Part shown: piece by piece, positions 8,500 to 17,881 of the stretch
Position numbering within the stretch: the first letter of the stretch is position 1
How the letters are laid out: every line of letters starts with the position of its first letter
Assembly: GCA_016927855.1 (NCBI GenBank)
Contig: JAFGLV010000135.1
Span: 1 to 46,349 of the forward strand
DNA from: Sedimentisphaerales bacterium
GTDB lineage: Bacteria; Planctomycetota; Phycisphaerae; Sedimentisphaerales; Anaerobacaceae
Direction: 5' to 3'
Length of the DNA: 46,349 nucleotides
Translations under genes and position numbers: made by a program
The notes under the pieces: model-generated
What the model was told of the DNA's origin: nothing
The model's database searches: none
The model's input: the letters and a program-made list of their open reading frames with translations, nothing else

Positions 8500-10986
8500 A
8501 TGATGTTGAATCCATTTCGCCGAACCGCGGGAACTATTTGGGCATTTATTGCTGTACTCTCCCTGTTGTTTCTCCTTGGAGTCGTCAGCGGTGGTACGCC
8601 GGCTCAATCCCAGCCGGCCGTCGCCGACTTGGAAGCACGCATTGACGGTCTGCTCGGGCAAATGACTGTGCAGGAGAAGGTCGAGCAACTCTTCTACAAG
8701 ACCGACGGAAACACGCGTTTGGGCATTCCCCAGTTTCAAGGTAGCGACGGCCCGCACGGGATCGGCAATGGTGCAAAGGGTTGGTCGTGTTTTCCGGTAA
8801 CTCTGGCGATGACTGCCACGTGGGACCCTGGGTTGATCCAGCGGGTGGGGCGGGCCATTGCACTGGAGCAGGCCTCGCGCGGCCGCCATCGTCTTGCCGG
8901 ACCGGTCCTGGATCTTCTCAGCGACCCCCGCAACGGCCGCGCTTCCGAAACCATCGGCGAGGATCCCTTCCTGGGTGGGCGGATTACCGAAGGCTTTCTC
9001 CGCGGCATGAATGAAACCGCCGTCTTTGGCACGATCAAGCATTACAATCTCAACACATACGAAGCCAACCGCGAGACCAACAACTACCGGATCGACCAGC
9101 GCAGCCTCGTGGAATTCTGGGGTGCCCACTGGCGGCGGGCCATCCAGGATGGTGGGGCCCTGTCCGTCATGTGTGCCTACAACCTAGTCAACGGGGACAA
9201 GTGCGCCGAGAACTACAATCTCATCAAGACGATCTTACGCGACCTTTGGGGATTCCGAGGCTACACGATGTGCGACTGGGGCGGCTTCTGGAGCACGGAA
9301 AAAGCGATGGCCGCGGAACTCGACTTCTGCGAGGGAAACGAGCTCTACATCAAACAGCTTCCTGGGCTGGTCGCCGAAGGCAAGATTACGCAAACACAGC
9401 TCGACAACGCGGTGAGAAACGTTCTGCGCACCAAGATCCTCGCCGGCATGCTGGATGGCCAGCCCGGCGTGCCCGAGACGGTGCGAGATTGTCCGGAGCA
9501 TCGGGCGCTGGTTTACGAGAGCGGACTCAAGAGCATCGTTCTGCTCAAGAACCAGGACGCTATTCTGCCGCTCAGCCCCAAGCTCAAGTCGGTGGCGCTC
9601 ATCGGTCCCAGTGCGGCCACTCTTCCGTTGGATGGGCATAGCAGTTCGGCTGTGATTCCGTCCTATACGATTACTCCGAAGCAGGGCCTGGAAACACTGC
9701 TGGGCGCAGAACGCGTGCGCTATGCCAAAGGTTGCGACATCAACAGCAAGGACCGCAGCCTGTTTGCCGAAGCCCAGCGCATCGCCCGCGAGTCCGAGGT
9801 CGTGATTTTCATTGGGGGTCTGGACAACACCGTGGAAGGCGAGGGGTACTTCATCAAGGGCGACCGCCTCACCGGCAGCGTGGATTTGCCCGGTGTGCAG
9901 AATGATCTCATCAACGAACTGGCCGCCGTGAATCCCAACCTGGTGCTTGTCGTCATCAGCGGTGGTCCGTGCGCCGTCAACAAGGTAATCAAGAACGTCA
10001 AAGGGTTACTCTACGCCTGCTACCCGGGCCAGGAGGGCGGCCACGCGCTGGCCGACCTGCTCTGCGGGCGAGAGAACCCCTGCGGCAAACTGCCGGTTAC
10101 CATACCCAAAAGCGATGAGCAACTGCCACCCCGTGACACGGATTTCCGTGAAGTGGCCATCCAGGGAGTGGGCTATCGCTGGTTCGACCGGCAGAAGATT
10201 CAACCCGAGTTCGCCTTTGGTTTTGGTCTCAGCTATACGACCTTTGCCTACGATCACCTTCAGGTAACACCCGGACCTGCCACGATCAATGATGCGGTGG
10301 TCGTCTCGGTTGATGTCACCAACACCGGGAAACGGTCGGGCGAAGAGGTGGCGCAACTCTACCTGATAACCGAGAGACTTGATCCGCCATTTCCGATGCC
10401 GGTCAAACAACTCAAAGGCTTCAGCAAAGTGCTGCTCCAGCCCGGAGAGACCCGGCGGGTGACTTTCAGGCTGGCTCCCAAAGAACTGTACGTGTTCGAC
10501 GCAGATCAGGGTCGTTACCGGGTGCCGGCCGGCCAATACCGGGTTGGGGTGGGAGGTGCATCGGACAATCTTCCGGTGTCAGGCCGATTCACGCTGGGTC
10601 CGGCTCCCGAACGACCTGATTTCCAGATCCTCCAGGTTCGCACGGTTCCTCCCTTCCCATCTACAGGCGATCAGACGCACTTCGTGGCCTCGGTTGTGAA
10701 TCGCGGCACAGGGCCCGCAGCCGCAACTCCCTCTGTGGAATTCCGGGTGGATGGCCGGCTGATCGCGGTTGGTGGGGGAAACCAGACACCTATCCCTGTC
10801 GGAGGCATGATGCTGGTCGAATCTGAGAATTCCACGTTCTCCTGCCAACCAGGCGTGGAACGCTACATCATGGAAGCGACCGTCGATACGCGGGAGGAAA
10901 TCAAGGAAACCGACGAATCCAACAACACCGTCAAGCGCATTCTGATCAGCAACCGGGGAATGCGTGCGGTGCGTCAACCGCAATGA
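8500..10986 (+). CDS. Secreted glycoside hydrolase family 3 (beta-glucosidase/xylosidase type) with C-terminal CARDB domain
   Basis: Exo-acting beta-glycosidase removing terminal sugars from oligosaccharides. The 828-residue product has a signal anchor or peptide (residues 11-36) and the full GH3 layout. The N-terminal barrel shows GSDGPHGIG, NGRASETIGEDP and the KH pair at 180-181, with the nucleophile Asp259 in MCDWGGF (more usually SDW). The GH3-C sandwich begins at about 330 with SIVLLKN. A fibronectin-III-like domain follows GFGLSYTTFAY (about 575-690), and a CARDB domain fills about 700-815, ending in ETDESNNTV. The CARDB addition is less common and may hold the enzyme at the cell surface or on substrate. 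GGAGGAAGG precedes the ATGATG start, and 8503 is an alternative start. Confidence 0.93.
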   Translation: MMLNPFRRTAGTIWAFIAVLSLLFLLGVVSGGTPAQSQPAVADLEARIDGLLGQMTVQEKVEQLFYKTDGNTRLGIPQFQGSDGPHGIGNGAKGWSCFPVTLAMTATWDPGLIQRVGRAIALEQASRGRHRLAGPVLDLLSDPRNGRASETIGEDPFLGGRITEGFLRGMNETAVFGTIKHYNLNTYEANRETNNYRIDQRSLVEFWGAHWRRAIQDGGALSVMCAYNLVNGDKCAENYNLIKTILRDLWGFRGYTMCDWGGFWSTEKAMAAELDFCEGNELYIKQLPGLVAEGKITQTQLDNAVRNVLRTKILAGMLDGQPGVPETVRDCPEHRALVYESGLKSIVLLKNQDAILPLSPKLKSVALIGPSAATLPLDGHSSSAVIPSYTITPKQGLETLLGAERVRYAKGCDINSKDRSLFAEAQRIARESEVVIFIGGLDNTVEGEGYFIKGDRLTGSVDLPGVQNDLINELAAVNPNLVLVVISGGPCAVNKVIKNVKGLLYACYPGQEGGHALADLLCGRENPCGKLPVTIPKSDEQLPPRDTDFREVAIQGVGYRWFDRQKIQPEFAFGFGLSYTTFAYDHLQVTPGPATINDAVVVSVDVTNTGKRSGEEVAQLYLITERLDPPFPMPVKQLKGFSKVLLQPGETRRVTFRLAPKELYVFDADQGRYRVPAGQYRVGVGGASDNLPVSGRFTLGPAPERPDFQILQVRTVPPFPSTGDQTHFVASVVNRGTGPAAATPSVEFRVDGRLIAVGGGNQTPIPVGGMMLVESENSTFSCQPGVERYIMEATVDTREEIKETDESNNTVKRILISNRGMRAVRQPQ

Positions 10987-11032
10987 GTCGTCACCGTTAT
11001 TGAGAGCTCATACGAATAGGAGCAACCAAGAC

Positions 11033-13741
11033 ATGAAAACTGCACGTGAACTTTGGAACGATCAGTGTCGAGCCAATTCCAGTCCGTTTCACCGGCCGAG
11101 CCAACTTGATCGGGCCCCTGTCCCCCAGGAGACTTCCACCGCGCGAAACCGCGCGTTCCGATCCGTTGGCATGCGCGCGGCCGTTCTTCTTGCACTTCTG
11201 ACCGGGGTCGCGAATCTCTCTGCTCAGGAGATCAGCCCTTTTTTATTCGGCCAGAACCATTGGATGGCGCAAAGTGATGAAGGACAGAGGCCCGGCTATT
11301 TGCATCTACTATGGCCTGAAGTGGGCGACAGCGGTGTGCGGCTGGTGCGGATTGGCGGCGCCGGCTACGAGTCCCGCTTCCCCGATCGTCCACGCCTTGC
11401 GACGATGATCGCGACCATCCGCGGCATCGGCGCCGAGCCGCTGCTGCAGGTGCCGCGCCGATTCAGCGCTGAGCAGGCATCGGAACTGGTCCGCGACCTC
11501 AGCTCTTTGCCATCGGGGAAGGTGCGCTTCTGGTCGATTGGCAACGAACCCCTTTTGCACGATCGCGATGGCATCGAGAAGGTCTACGAATACATCCTGA
11601 GGATCGCCCCGGCATTGAAGGCGGCTGATCCGGCGCTCAAGGTGTTTGTCTTCGACGAGTGCGAGATGCGCACGGCCGCCTATGAAGCCCTGTGCGGCGG
11701 AAAGCTGGATGTCACCGGGAAAGACGCCAACGGGAACTGGATGGTCGACGGCTTCACCTTTCATCGATATCCCAACGGAAGGGACTTCACACGGGAGGAC
11801 GTGGTACTCCGCAGTGCCGAAGGCATCCGTCAGTCGGCTCGGGCGCTGGTGGCGATGATGGAGAAGGCGGACCGGAAGCACGGCCGCACAGGCGACACCC
11901 GCTTGCTATGGGGCCTGACCGAGGTCAACGTGACCTACGCCAATCCGGACCGCAAGATCGACGGGATCGGCAATGCGTCGTTTCTAGGGGGGCAGTTCAT
12001 GGCCGAAATGTTCGGGATCGGGATGGAGTTGGGCGCGTTCACCGTGGCCCCATGGTGCATCAACGAGACCGACCGTGTCGCGACGGACTTCGGATACCTC
12101 GGTCTACCGCCGGAATTCCATCCTCGCTCGAGCTACTACCATATGCAGTTGATGGCGCGGCACATGACGGGGCAGTTCGTGCGGAGCTCCACGAACGACC
12201 GGGAGGTCAAGTCCATCGCCACGCGCAGTTCCCAGGGACTTGCGGTGATGGTGCTCAATCAGGCCTTGGACCGCGATTTCGAGTACGAGATTCTGTCTGG
12301 ACCGAAGGCGACGTCCTCCAAGTCCCTCGTCGTTACAGTCGACGCCGGCCTGCCGGCCCGATATGCCGGACGGCTGCCCCGGCAAACGACGGTGCTGCTG
12401 CTCTTCGACGCTGAGGGCCGGCCGTTGGTCCGGCATACCTATGGCCTCGGCGACAACCAGGAGAACCGGCCTCCCCACGAGCAGGTAATTCCCCCGGCCG
12501 GGGATGCTGCAGCTCAGACGTCGGCGGCGAGCGCAGCGCGACCTGACATCAGTCCGCTGCTGGTGGGCGTCAATGTCTGGATGAATCCGAGCGATCGGGT
12601 CTGGAATGCCAGCCGGGGGGCGGGATTGAAGATCATTCGCATCGGAGGCGGGGCGTATGACCGGAGAATGCCCTCCAATGGCCAACTGACCGAATGGGTC
12701 AACCGCATCAAGGCCATAGGTGCTGTGCCCATGATTCAGGTCTCTCAATTCCAATCCGCCGATCAGGCCGCCGACGTCGTACGTCATTTCAACGTGACCA
12801 CAGGCAATCGCGTCAGGTATTGGAACATCGGCAACGAGCCGTGGCTCGAACGGGGCCGGCCGGGCGACCGGGTTGCCTTGGCCCAGACAGTGGCCGACTA
12901 TGTGAAGGCCATTGCCGCGGCGATGAGGGATGTTGACCCGACCATCCGCATCTTTGCTCCCGACGAATGCGACTACTTCGAGGACATGTACAACGAGTTG
13001 TTGGGCGGTTCGGCCGACATTACCGGAAAGGACGAGAAGGGCCGCTATTACATTGACGGAGTCTCCTGGCACCGCTATGTCGGTGGCGACCTGGCGACGG
13101 AAGGCGCCCAGGACTTCTTAAGACGCGTCCAGAAGACGCGGGCTCGGGTTGACTTCGCCAATCAACTGCATGGGCGCACCGGCGCCGATGCGCTGCAGTG
13201 GGGTATCGGCGAGTTCAACGCTTCTGGTGGTGAGCGGGTGGTGACGTACGCCAACGGCCAGATGTTCGGCCAGATCTATGGCTACGTCATGGAGTATGGC
13301 GGCACATACGCCATTACGTGGTCGATGTTCGAGAACGGGGGGCGAGGCCGAGGGACCGATTTCAGCTTCGTCAACGCCGACATGACGCCGCGGCCAAGCT
13401 ACTATCACATGCAGATGATCTCCCAGAACTTCAGCGGTCGATATGCTGACGGCCGATGCAACGTGCCGACCCTGCGCGCCTACAGCGCCGTGGACACAGA
13501 CAAGATTGCCGTTATGCTCATCAATGTCGGCGACAGCCAGACCAGCAATGTGCGGTTGAACAACGACCCTGTCGATGACAGTTGTCAGGTCAACATCGAC
13601 GCCGGGGTAGCGATCACCTTGGTGCAGCGGATTGGTGCGCACACGTCCATGGTCCTTGTGTTCGATCGACAAGGTCAACTGACCAAGCGCATTACCTACG
13701 CCGAAGATGGTACGCCGAAGGAGGAGCTCTTCAACCCGTAG
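11033..13741 (+). CDS. Secreted tandem-barrel clan GH-A glycoside hydrolase-like protein (two full catalytic domains)
   Basis: Two homologous TIM-barrel glycosidase units in one chain of 902 residues, about 66-465 and 505-900. Each keeps the clan GH-A pair of glutamates: E172 in IGNEPLL and E297 in LTEVNV in unit 1, and E602 in IGNEPWL and E727 in IGEFNA in unit 2. Each unit also has the DECE/DECD strand, the VDGFTFHRY or IDGVSWHRY strand, and an SYYHMQ segment before a small beta domain. The fold resembles GH39, GH44 or GH79, but the family is not decided. The start at 11033 follows AGGAG. The hydrophobic signal begins only at Met47 (11171), so either the signal has a long N-region or the later ATG is used. 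A linker rich in Ala/Pro joins the units (480-505). Confidence 0.78.
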   Translation: MKTARELWNDQCRANSSPFHRPSQLDRAPVPQETSTARNRAFRSVGMRAAVLLALLTGVANLSAQEISPFLFGQNHWMAQSDEGQRPGYLHLLWPEVGDSGVRLVRIGGAGYESRFPDRPRLATMIATIRGIGAEPLLQVPRRFSAEQASELVRDLSSLPSGKVRFWSIGNEPLLHDRDGIEKVYEYILRIAPALKAADPALKVFVFDECEMRTAAYEALCGGKLDVTGKDANGNWMVDGFTFHRYPNGRDFTREDVVLRSAEGIRQSARALVAMMEKADRKHGRTGDTRLLWGLTEVNVTYANPDRKIDGIGNASFLGGQFMAEMFGIGMELGAFTVAPWCINETDRVATDFGYLGLPPEFHPRSSYYHMQLMARHMTGQFVRSSTNDREVKSIATRSSQGLAVMVLNQALDRDFEYEILSGPKATSSKSLVVTVDAGLPARYAGRLPRQTTVLLLFDAEGRPLVRHTYGLGDNQENRPPHEQVIPPAGDAAAQTSAASAARPDISPLLVGVNVWMNPSDRVWNASRGAGLKIIRIGGGAYDRRMPSNGQLTEWVNRIKAIGAVPMIQVSQFQSADQAADVVRHFNVTTGNRVRYWNIGNEPWLERGRPGDRVALAQTVADYVKAIAAAMRDVDPTIRIFAPDECDYFEDMYNELLGGSADITGKDEKGRYYIDGVSWHRYVGGDLATEGAQDFLRRVQKTRARVDFANQLHGRTGADALQWGIGEFNASGGERVVTYANGQMFGQIYGYVMEYGGTYAITWSMFENGGRGRGTDFSFVNADMTPRPSYYHMQMISQNFSGRYADGRCNVPTLRAYSAVDTDKIAVMLINVGDSQTSNVRLNNDPVDDSCQVNIDAGVAITLVQRIGAHTSMVLVFDRQGQLTKRITYAEDGTPKEELFNP

Positions 13742-13810
13742 CTCCCAAGCGCCAACGCTTCAGGATCCAGGAGTAGTTGCGGGAGATCTAGACGGCAGCC
13801 GGAACCTCCA

Positions 13811-14437
13811 TCAATGTAATCGCACCAGGCCGCGCTGCAGTGCCGCGGTGACGGCCTGGGTGCGATCCAACACGCTCAGTTTCTGAAGGATGTGCCCAAC
13901 GTGCAGTTTGACGGTCCGGGTGGCGATGTTCAGGTCGCTGGCGATTTCCTTGTTGCTGCGGCCGCGGACGAGAAGGTGCAGGACTTCCACTTCGCGTGCG
14001 GTCAACTCCTGGCGGTTCTGGCGGGTCATCAGTCGCGCGGCGATGGTTGACGGAAAGTACGTGTCACCCTGATAGACCGCACGGATGGCGGCGAGCATTT
14101 TCTCCGGCGCGATGGATTTCGGCAGATAACCGGCAGCGCCGGCCAAGACCGCGCGATGGATGTCCTCCTCCGTTTCGTTCACGGACAGGACAATGATGCG
14201 CGCCGCCGGATACTCCTTGCGAATGTTGCCAATAGCGGTGCTACCGTCGCCATCTGGAAGCTGCAGGTCCAACAGGGTCACGTCGGGCTGCAACTGTCGG
14301 AATTGGGTCAGGGCGTCGGCGATGCTCTCGGCTTGTCCGACGACCTTCATGTCAGGCTCATCGCTCAGCGAACTGGCAAGGCCAATGCGGACCATGTAAT
14401 GGTCGTCCACGAGCAGGATGCGAATGGCGCTATTCAT
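13811..14437 (-). CDS. NarL/FixJ-type response regulator (REC + LuxR HTH)
   Basis: DNA-binding response regulator of a two-component system. The receiver domain (about 5-120) has the acidic pair D11-D12, the phosphoacceptor D57 in TLLDLQLPDGDG, and K107 in GYLPKS. The LuxR-type helix-turn-helix (about 145-205) reads LTAREVEVLHLLVRGRSNKEIA with a recognition segment ATRTVKLHV. The start ATG overlaps the stop of the kinase gene (ATGA at 14437-14434), so the two are translationally coupled and are probably cognate. It converges on the glycosidase cluster. Control of that cluster is a reasonable guess from position, not shown. Confidence 0.93.
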   Translation of the reverse strand: MNSAIRILLVDDHYMVRIGLASSLSDEPDMKVVGQAESIADALTQFRQLQPDVTLLDLQLPDGDGSTAIGNIRKEYPAARIIVLSVNETEEDIHRAVLAGAAGYLPKSIAPEKMLAAIRAVYQGDTYFPSTIAARLMTRQNRQELTAREVEVLHLLVRGRSNKEIASDLNIATRTVKLHVGHILQKLSVLDRTQAVTAALQRGLVRLH

Positions 14438-16635
14438 GCCGGTTTCCCCAGATCAGCGTGTTCACTTAACGGCAAGGTCAGGCGGACAGTTGTTCCTCGG
14501 CCAGGGATGCTGGTGAGTTGATACCGTGCCTTCATCTTCAGTGCTCTTTCACGCATGCCGCGAAGACCAAAATGGCCTGTGTTCAGGTGGTCAGTTCCGT
14601 TGGTTTCAAAGCCTTTACCGTCATCGGCAATCGTCACCTCGAGCAACTCGTGACCCCGTGTGATCCGGATGTCAATGTTGCTGGCGCTGGCATGCCGAAG
14701 GGCATTGGTTACCGCCTCACGAATGAAGTTGAGCAGATGATTCATGAGGATTCCCGGCAGGCGGCAGGTGGTTTCTGGCAACACCACACGAATCCGGGGG
14801 GGATTGGGTTGTCCGAACGAGGTCAACAGTTCGTCAACGGCCGGTCCCAGTTCGGCATAGTCCAGCTCGGTGGCCCGGAGGTTCGAGATCGTATGGCGGA
14901 CTTCCTCAAAGCTGTGTCGGGCCATGCTCTGGACCAACTCGAGGGCCTCCGCCGCACGATCCGGGGCCACGGCGAGACGCTTCATGGCACTGTTGGTCTG
15001 CAGCATGATGCCCGTCAGGTTCTGCTGGAGCGTGTCGTGCAGGTCCCGGGCGATTCTCGCCCGTTCCTCGCGAATGCCCTCGCGCTGCATGATCGTGGCG
15101 AGGAGGTGACTCTTCTTGCCGACTTCGTAGCGCAGCAATGCCACCCAGACAGAAGCCAGCAGGGCCAGGATGCCAAGCCCCCCGGCCAGCCAAGCCATGC
15201 ATTCGATGGTCCACCAACGGGGCAGACGCAAGACTTTCACGTCGGTTGGACTTGCCACCAGGAGCGTGAACGAAGTGGGCAGGCGTTGCAGAAGATTAGG
15301 CTTGGCGGGATTGATCGGCCTCCAATCGCTTTCCGCATTCAGGGAACAAACGCCCGTCAGTTCCAGCCAGCTGCCGGGAACAAACTGGGGCTGGCCGCCC
15401 GATTCCAGTTGAAAGAGCAGACGTGCTTCAAACGTGAGCATGCCGGAATGGAGGAGAATCAGATTGTCGCCGTTTCCTCGAAAAACATCGGTTAACTGGG
15501 CCTTGATGCGTACCAGTTGGGCCTCTTGATCGGCGGTCAAAGCTTGTTCGGGGACCAACTCCACCGGCTCAGGTGCGGGACCGAGTTCACCCGCGCGCAC
15601 AATCGCCTCACGCAGAGAGGGGCAGAACTTGCCAGGTGCCGGACTTCCGACAGCCTCCACGGCCTGACCGCGTTGCAGTCGCTCGCGCGTGGTCGTTTGC
15701 ACCATCAGCTCGCCATCATCACCGCGTAGGTAAAGGCTTACCCCAGGAATGTGCAACAAGACAACACCCTTCACTCGAACGCGCTCCTGCGTGCCGTCTT
15801 TGAAGCGCATGAGCTCAGAGACGGGTACAGTCTCCTCTGCGAACAACCGCATCGCGTCGTTACGAACCTGTTCGATCTGCTCAGTACTCTGAACGAACAG
15901 CTCGAAACCCAACAGCTGACCGCGTTGGCTGAACAAGGCGCTGTAAACGCCGCGTAGTCGGAGCTCCTGATGCAGCCATGACGCTGGAATGGACGGGGAA
16001 TCGGCAGAGGCCGGCAGGACGGCCTGGAACTGCTGGCCACCGGTGTTCAAATCCAGCCTCACGCGAGTGGCCGATCTCCGCTCACGCGTGACAACGGCGT
16101 TGATTTCGACCCATTGGTCGTGAAGGCTCGGATCGAGCAGGTGATTAAGCGGTGGACGAATCGGCGTAGGCAAAGCCCCCCGGCCGAGCCGACGCAAGCC
16201 CAAAGGATGCCCCTCCAATCCGACGATGGACGGTGAGAAATTACCTGCCTGGGTGAAGCCACAGAGTTCGACACGATCTCCGAAGGACACCGAAGGGGCG
16301 GCGGGATCGGAATTCGTGATCTTGAAGTAGATTCCTCCAGTCTCATCTTGGAGGAAAGCCATCTCATGGTTGACATCGTAATAGGTAATGACGCCTTGAA
16401 GGCGAACGGACGTGTTGAAAGCGGCGGCGGCCAGACTGAGTTGCCGGATTTCGCCGACTGAAGTGAGGACGGTAGACGGCGGCGGCGAGGAGCCGGCGTG
16501 TCCGAGGCGTGGGGCGGCTGTGGCCGACAGTACCAGAACCAATCCGAGGCGATATAGGAAGATCCCCCGGCCATCGAACAGGAACGGTCGCTTGTGACGC
16601 CTGATAGTCAATTCAGCAAATTCAAAATTGGCCAT
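14434..16635 (-). CDS. Membrane sensor histidine kinase (HisKA_3 type) with large extracytoplasmic OB-like sensor region
   Basis: Sensor partner of the overlapping response regulator gene. From ATG 16635 the product is 733 residues. It has an N-terminal hydrophobic segment (25-47), an extracytoplasmic region of about 420 residues, a transmembrane helix (477-503), a dimerisation/phosphotransfer helix with H533 in ARDLHDTLQQ, and a HATPase domain (REAVTNALRHA, ADDGKGFE, GHFGLRGMRER). The sensor region has three segments of similar pattern, starting VRLQGVITYY, VRVKGVVLLH and VRIKAQLTDV, each resembling an OB-like beta barrel. A frame extends upstream to a TTG at 16749, but that TTG is the -35 box of a near-consensus promoter, so the internal ATG is preferred although its ribosome binding site is weak. 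The signal sensed may be a sugar (inference). Confidence 0.88.
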   Translation of the reverse strand: MANFEFAELTIRRHKRPFLFDGRGIFLYRLGLVLVLSATAAPRLGHAGSSPPPSTVLTSVGEIRQLSLAAAAFNTSVRLQGVITYYDVNHEMAFLQDETGGIYFKITNSDPAAPSVSFGDRVELCGFTQAGNFSPSIVGLEGHPLGLRRLGRGALPTPIRPPLNHLLDPSLHDQWVEINAVVTRERRSATRVRLDLNTGGQQFQAVLPASADSPSIPASWLHQELRLRGVYSALFSQRGQLLGFELFVQSTEQIEQVRNDAMRLFAEETVPVSELMRFKDGTQERVRVKGVVLLHIPGVSLYLRGDDGELMVQTTTRERLQRGQAVEAVGSPAPGKFCPSLREAIVRAGELGPAPEPVELVPEQALTADQEAQLVRIKAQLTDVFRGNGDNLILLHSGMLTFEARLLFQLESGGQPQFVPGSWLELTGVCSLNAESDWRPINPAKPNLLQRLPTSFTLLVASPTDVKVLRLPRWWTIECMAWLAGGLGILALLASVWVALLRYEVGKKSHLLATIMQREGIREERARIARDLHDTLQQNLTGIMLQTNSAMKRLAVAPDRAAEALELVQSMARHSFEEVRHTISNLRATELDYAELGPAVDELLTSFGQPNPPRIRVVLPETTCRLPGILMNHLLNFIREAVTNALRHASASNIDIRITRGHELLEVTIADDGKGFETNGTDHLNTGHFGLRGMRERALKMKARYQLTSIPGRGTTVRLTLPLSEHADLGKPA

Positions 16636-16720
16636 CGACCGGCGCCCCCCGAGTTGGTTCAGCGGCGATTGGACAACTGCTGTGGTCCGCCGAGCGAATG
16701 GCCAGCCACTTTGACACTCG

Positions 16721-16749
16721 ATTATCGACCCCGCGACGACATTTGTCAA
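16721..16749 (-). promoter_or_regulatory. Sigma70-type promoter for the kinase/regulator operon
   Basis: On the minus strand TTGACA (16749-16744) is followed after exactly 17 bases by GATAAT (16726-16721). This is a perfect -35 and a 5/6 -10 at ideal spacing. Transcription would start near 16714 and give a leader of about 80 bases before the ATG at 16635. Confidence 0.7.
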
Positions 16750-17169
16750 GTCTTCTGTTTGCGGGTTTATCCCCAGTTGCGACGAATCAAAGGAAAGGTA
16801 ATCCGCCGATCGAACCGATTCAGGCGATTGTCACCGCCCGGATTAGACCCAGCCACCGATGATCAGGTCAAAACCAGCCAGTGATTTCTCTTGCTTCGCA
16901 CCCTTTCTACCAGCGGAACGCAAGCCCATTCAGAGGAGTAGCGGCCACTGATTTCGGGACAGAGTGTGCCTGTCAAGCGGCCGTCGGACCAGCTTGGATC
17001 GACGAACTCGGCGTCAGGAACCTTTCGGGAGATGGCAGCATCAATCCCGCGCAGTGGGGACCAACCCAAGCCGCGAAGCGCGCAACAGGCGCGCCACAAG
17101 GCGATTCGTTTCGCCTTCGGCGCGGCTTCGGCTCCGCTTCGGCCCGCATCATAAGTCCTGTAATGTCAG
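16750..17169. other. Intergenic stretch, no supported gene
   Basis: About 420 bases between the sensor-kinase promoter and the YdcF-like gene. Short frames on both strands (for example 16863-17099 minus) have no recognisable motif or ribosome binding site. A 7-bp hairpin (AAGGCGA/TCGCCTT) lies at 17098-17117 inside a locally repetitive CTTCGG-rich segment. No T-tract follows it. Confidence 0.4.
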
Positions 17170-17814
17170 TTGTTAATCGTTCTGTCACAATCACTTACGA
17201 ACTGCGGTTCCGTACTGCTGTTGCGGATACTGTGTGACGTGCTGCCGGCGCGGGTGGATGCGGCCTATCTGTTCGCCGAGACGCAGCCGAATCAGGACAG
17301 CGTCTTCGTTGCCGGCAGGCAACTGCTCGACCAAGGGCGCGTCGGCAAGCTGCTGGTTTCCGACTGCGGTCCCAAGAGTGGCTATGTCGGCGCGGCCGCG
17401 TACCGGCAGGCGATGTCACGGTTCGGCGTCGCACCGGAAGCCATCGAGGAAGTGCCGATGGAGCCGACGGAAATCCTGCACACGAGAATCGAGGCGCAGG
17501 CGGTCGTGCGTTACGCACGGATAAAAGGCTACGAGTCGCTCGTCATCGTCTCGGTCCCGCTGCATCAAGAGCGGGCCTTCATCACCGTTGTCAGCGCCGC
17601 GATGCGGGAGTACCCATCGCTGACGCTCTACAGCCGGCCCGGCCAGGCGCAGCCCTGGGACGAGGTCGTGACGCACTCGCAAGGCGTGCAGAAAGCGACC
17701 CGCGCCGAGTGGATCGCCGCGGAGCAGGAGCGCATCGAAAAGTACACCGGCCTGGGCGACCTCGCGTCGCGAGACAGAATCATGGACTACCTCCGGGCCC
17801 GGAGTGAATCATAG
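17170..17814 (+). CDS. YdcF/SanA-like (DUF218) family protein, start uncertain
   Basis: Probable member of the DUF218 group, often linked to envelope metabolism, with no fixed reaction. The recognisable fold starts at DAAYLFAETQPNQDSVFVAGRQL and continues with KLLVSDCGP, then MEPTEILHTRIEAQAVVRYA and the parallel strand SLVIVSVPLHQERAF, where a family member normally has an amphipathic helix near the active site. The frame opens at a TTG (17170). GTG codons near 17239 and 17251 are alternative starts, and none has a clear ribosome binding site. No signal peptide or membrane segment is obvious, unlike many relatives. The stop overlaps a 9-bp tandem repeat. Confidence 0.55.
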   Translation: MLIVLSQSLTNCGSVLLLRILCDVLPARVDAAYLFAETQPNQDSVFVAGRQLLDQGRVGKLLVSDCGPKSGYVGAAAYRQAMSRFGVAPEAIEEVPMEPTEILHTRIEAQAVVRYARIKGYESLVIVSVPLHQERAFITVVSAAMREYPSLTLYSRPGQAQPWDEVVTHSQGVQKATRAEWIAAEQERIEKYTGLGDLASRDRIMDYLRARSES

Positions 17815-17846
17815 GTCCAATGGGTCCTATTCGACCTATAAGACCT
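17811..17846. repeat. Imperfect 9-bp tandem repeat
   Basis: Four degenerate 9-bp units, ATAGGTCCA, ATGGGTCCT, ATTCGACCT and ATAAGACCT, start within the stop region of the YdcF-like gene and run into the convergent intergenic space. Confidence 0.55.
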
Positions 17847-17849
17847 ATG

Positions 17850-17867
17850 GCGAGCCGTCCGGCTCGC
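17850..17867. terminator. Hairpin between convergent genes (possible terminator)
   Basis: GCGAGCC/GGCTCGC forms a 7-bp GC-rich stem with a 4-base loop between the stops of the YdcF-like gene and argF. No T-run follows on either strand, so it is at most a weak or Rho-assisted bidirectional terminator. Confidence 0.35.
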
Positions 17868-17881
17868 AACCGGAGCCGTGA

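Noticed and set aside
13742..13810. Terminator between the tandem-barrel gene and the response regulator
   Set aside because: Only a 5-bp stem (AAGCG/CGCTT) was seen, with no T-tract, too weak to list.
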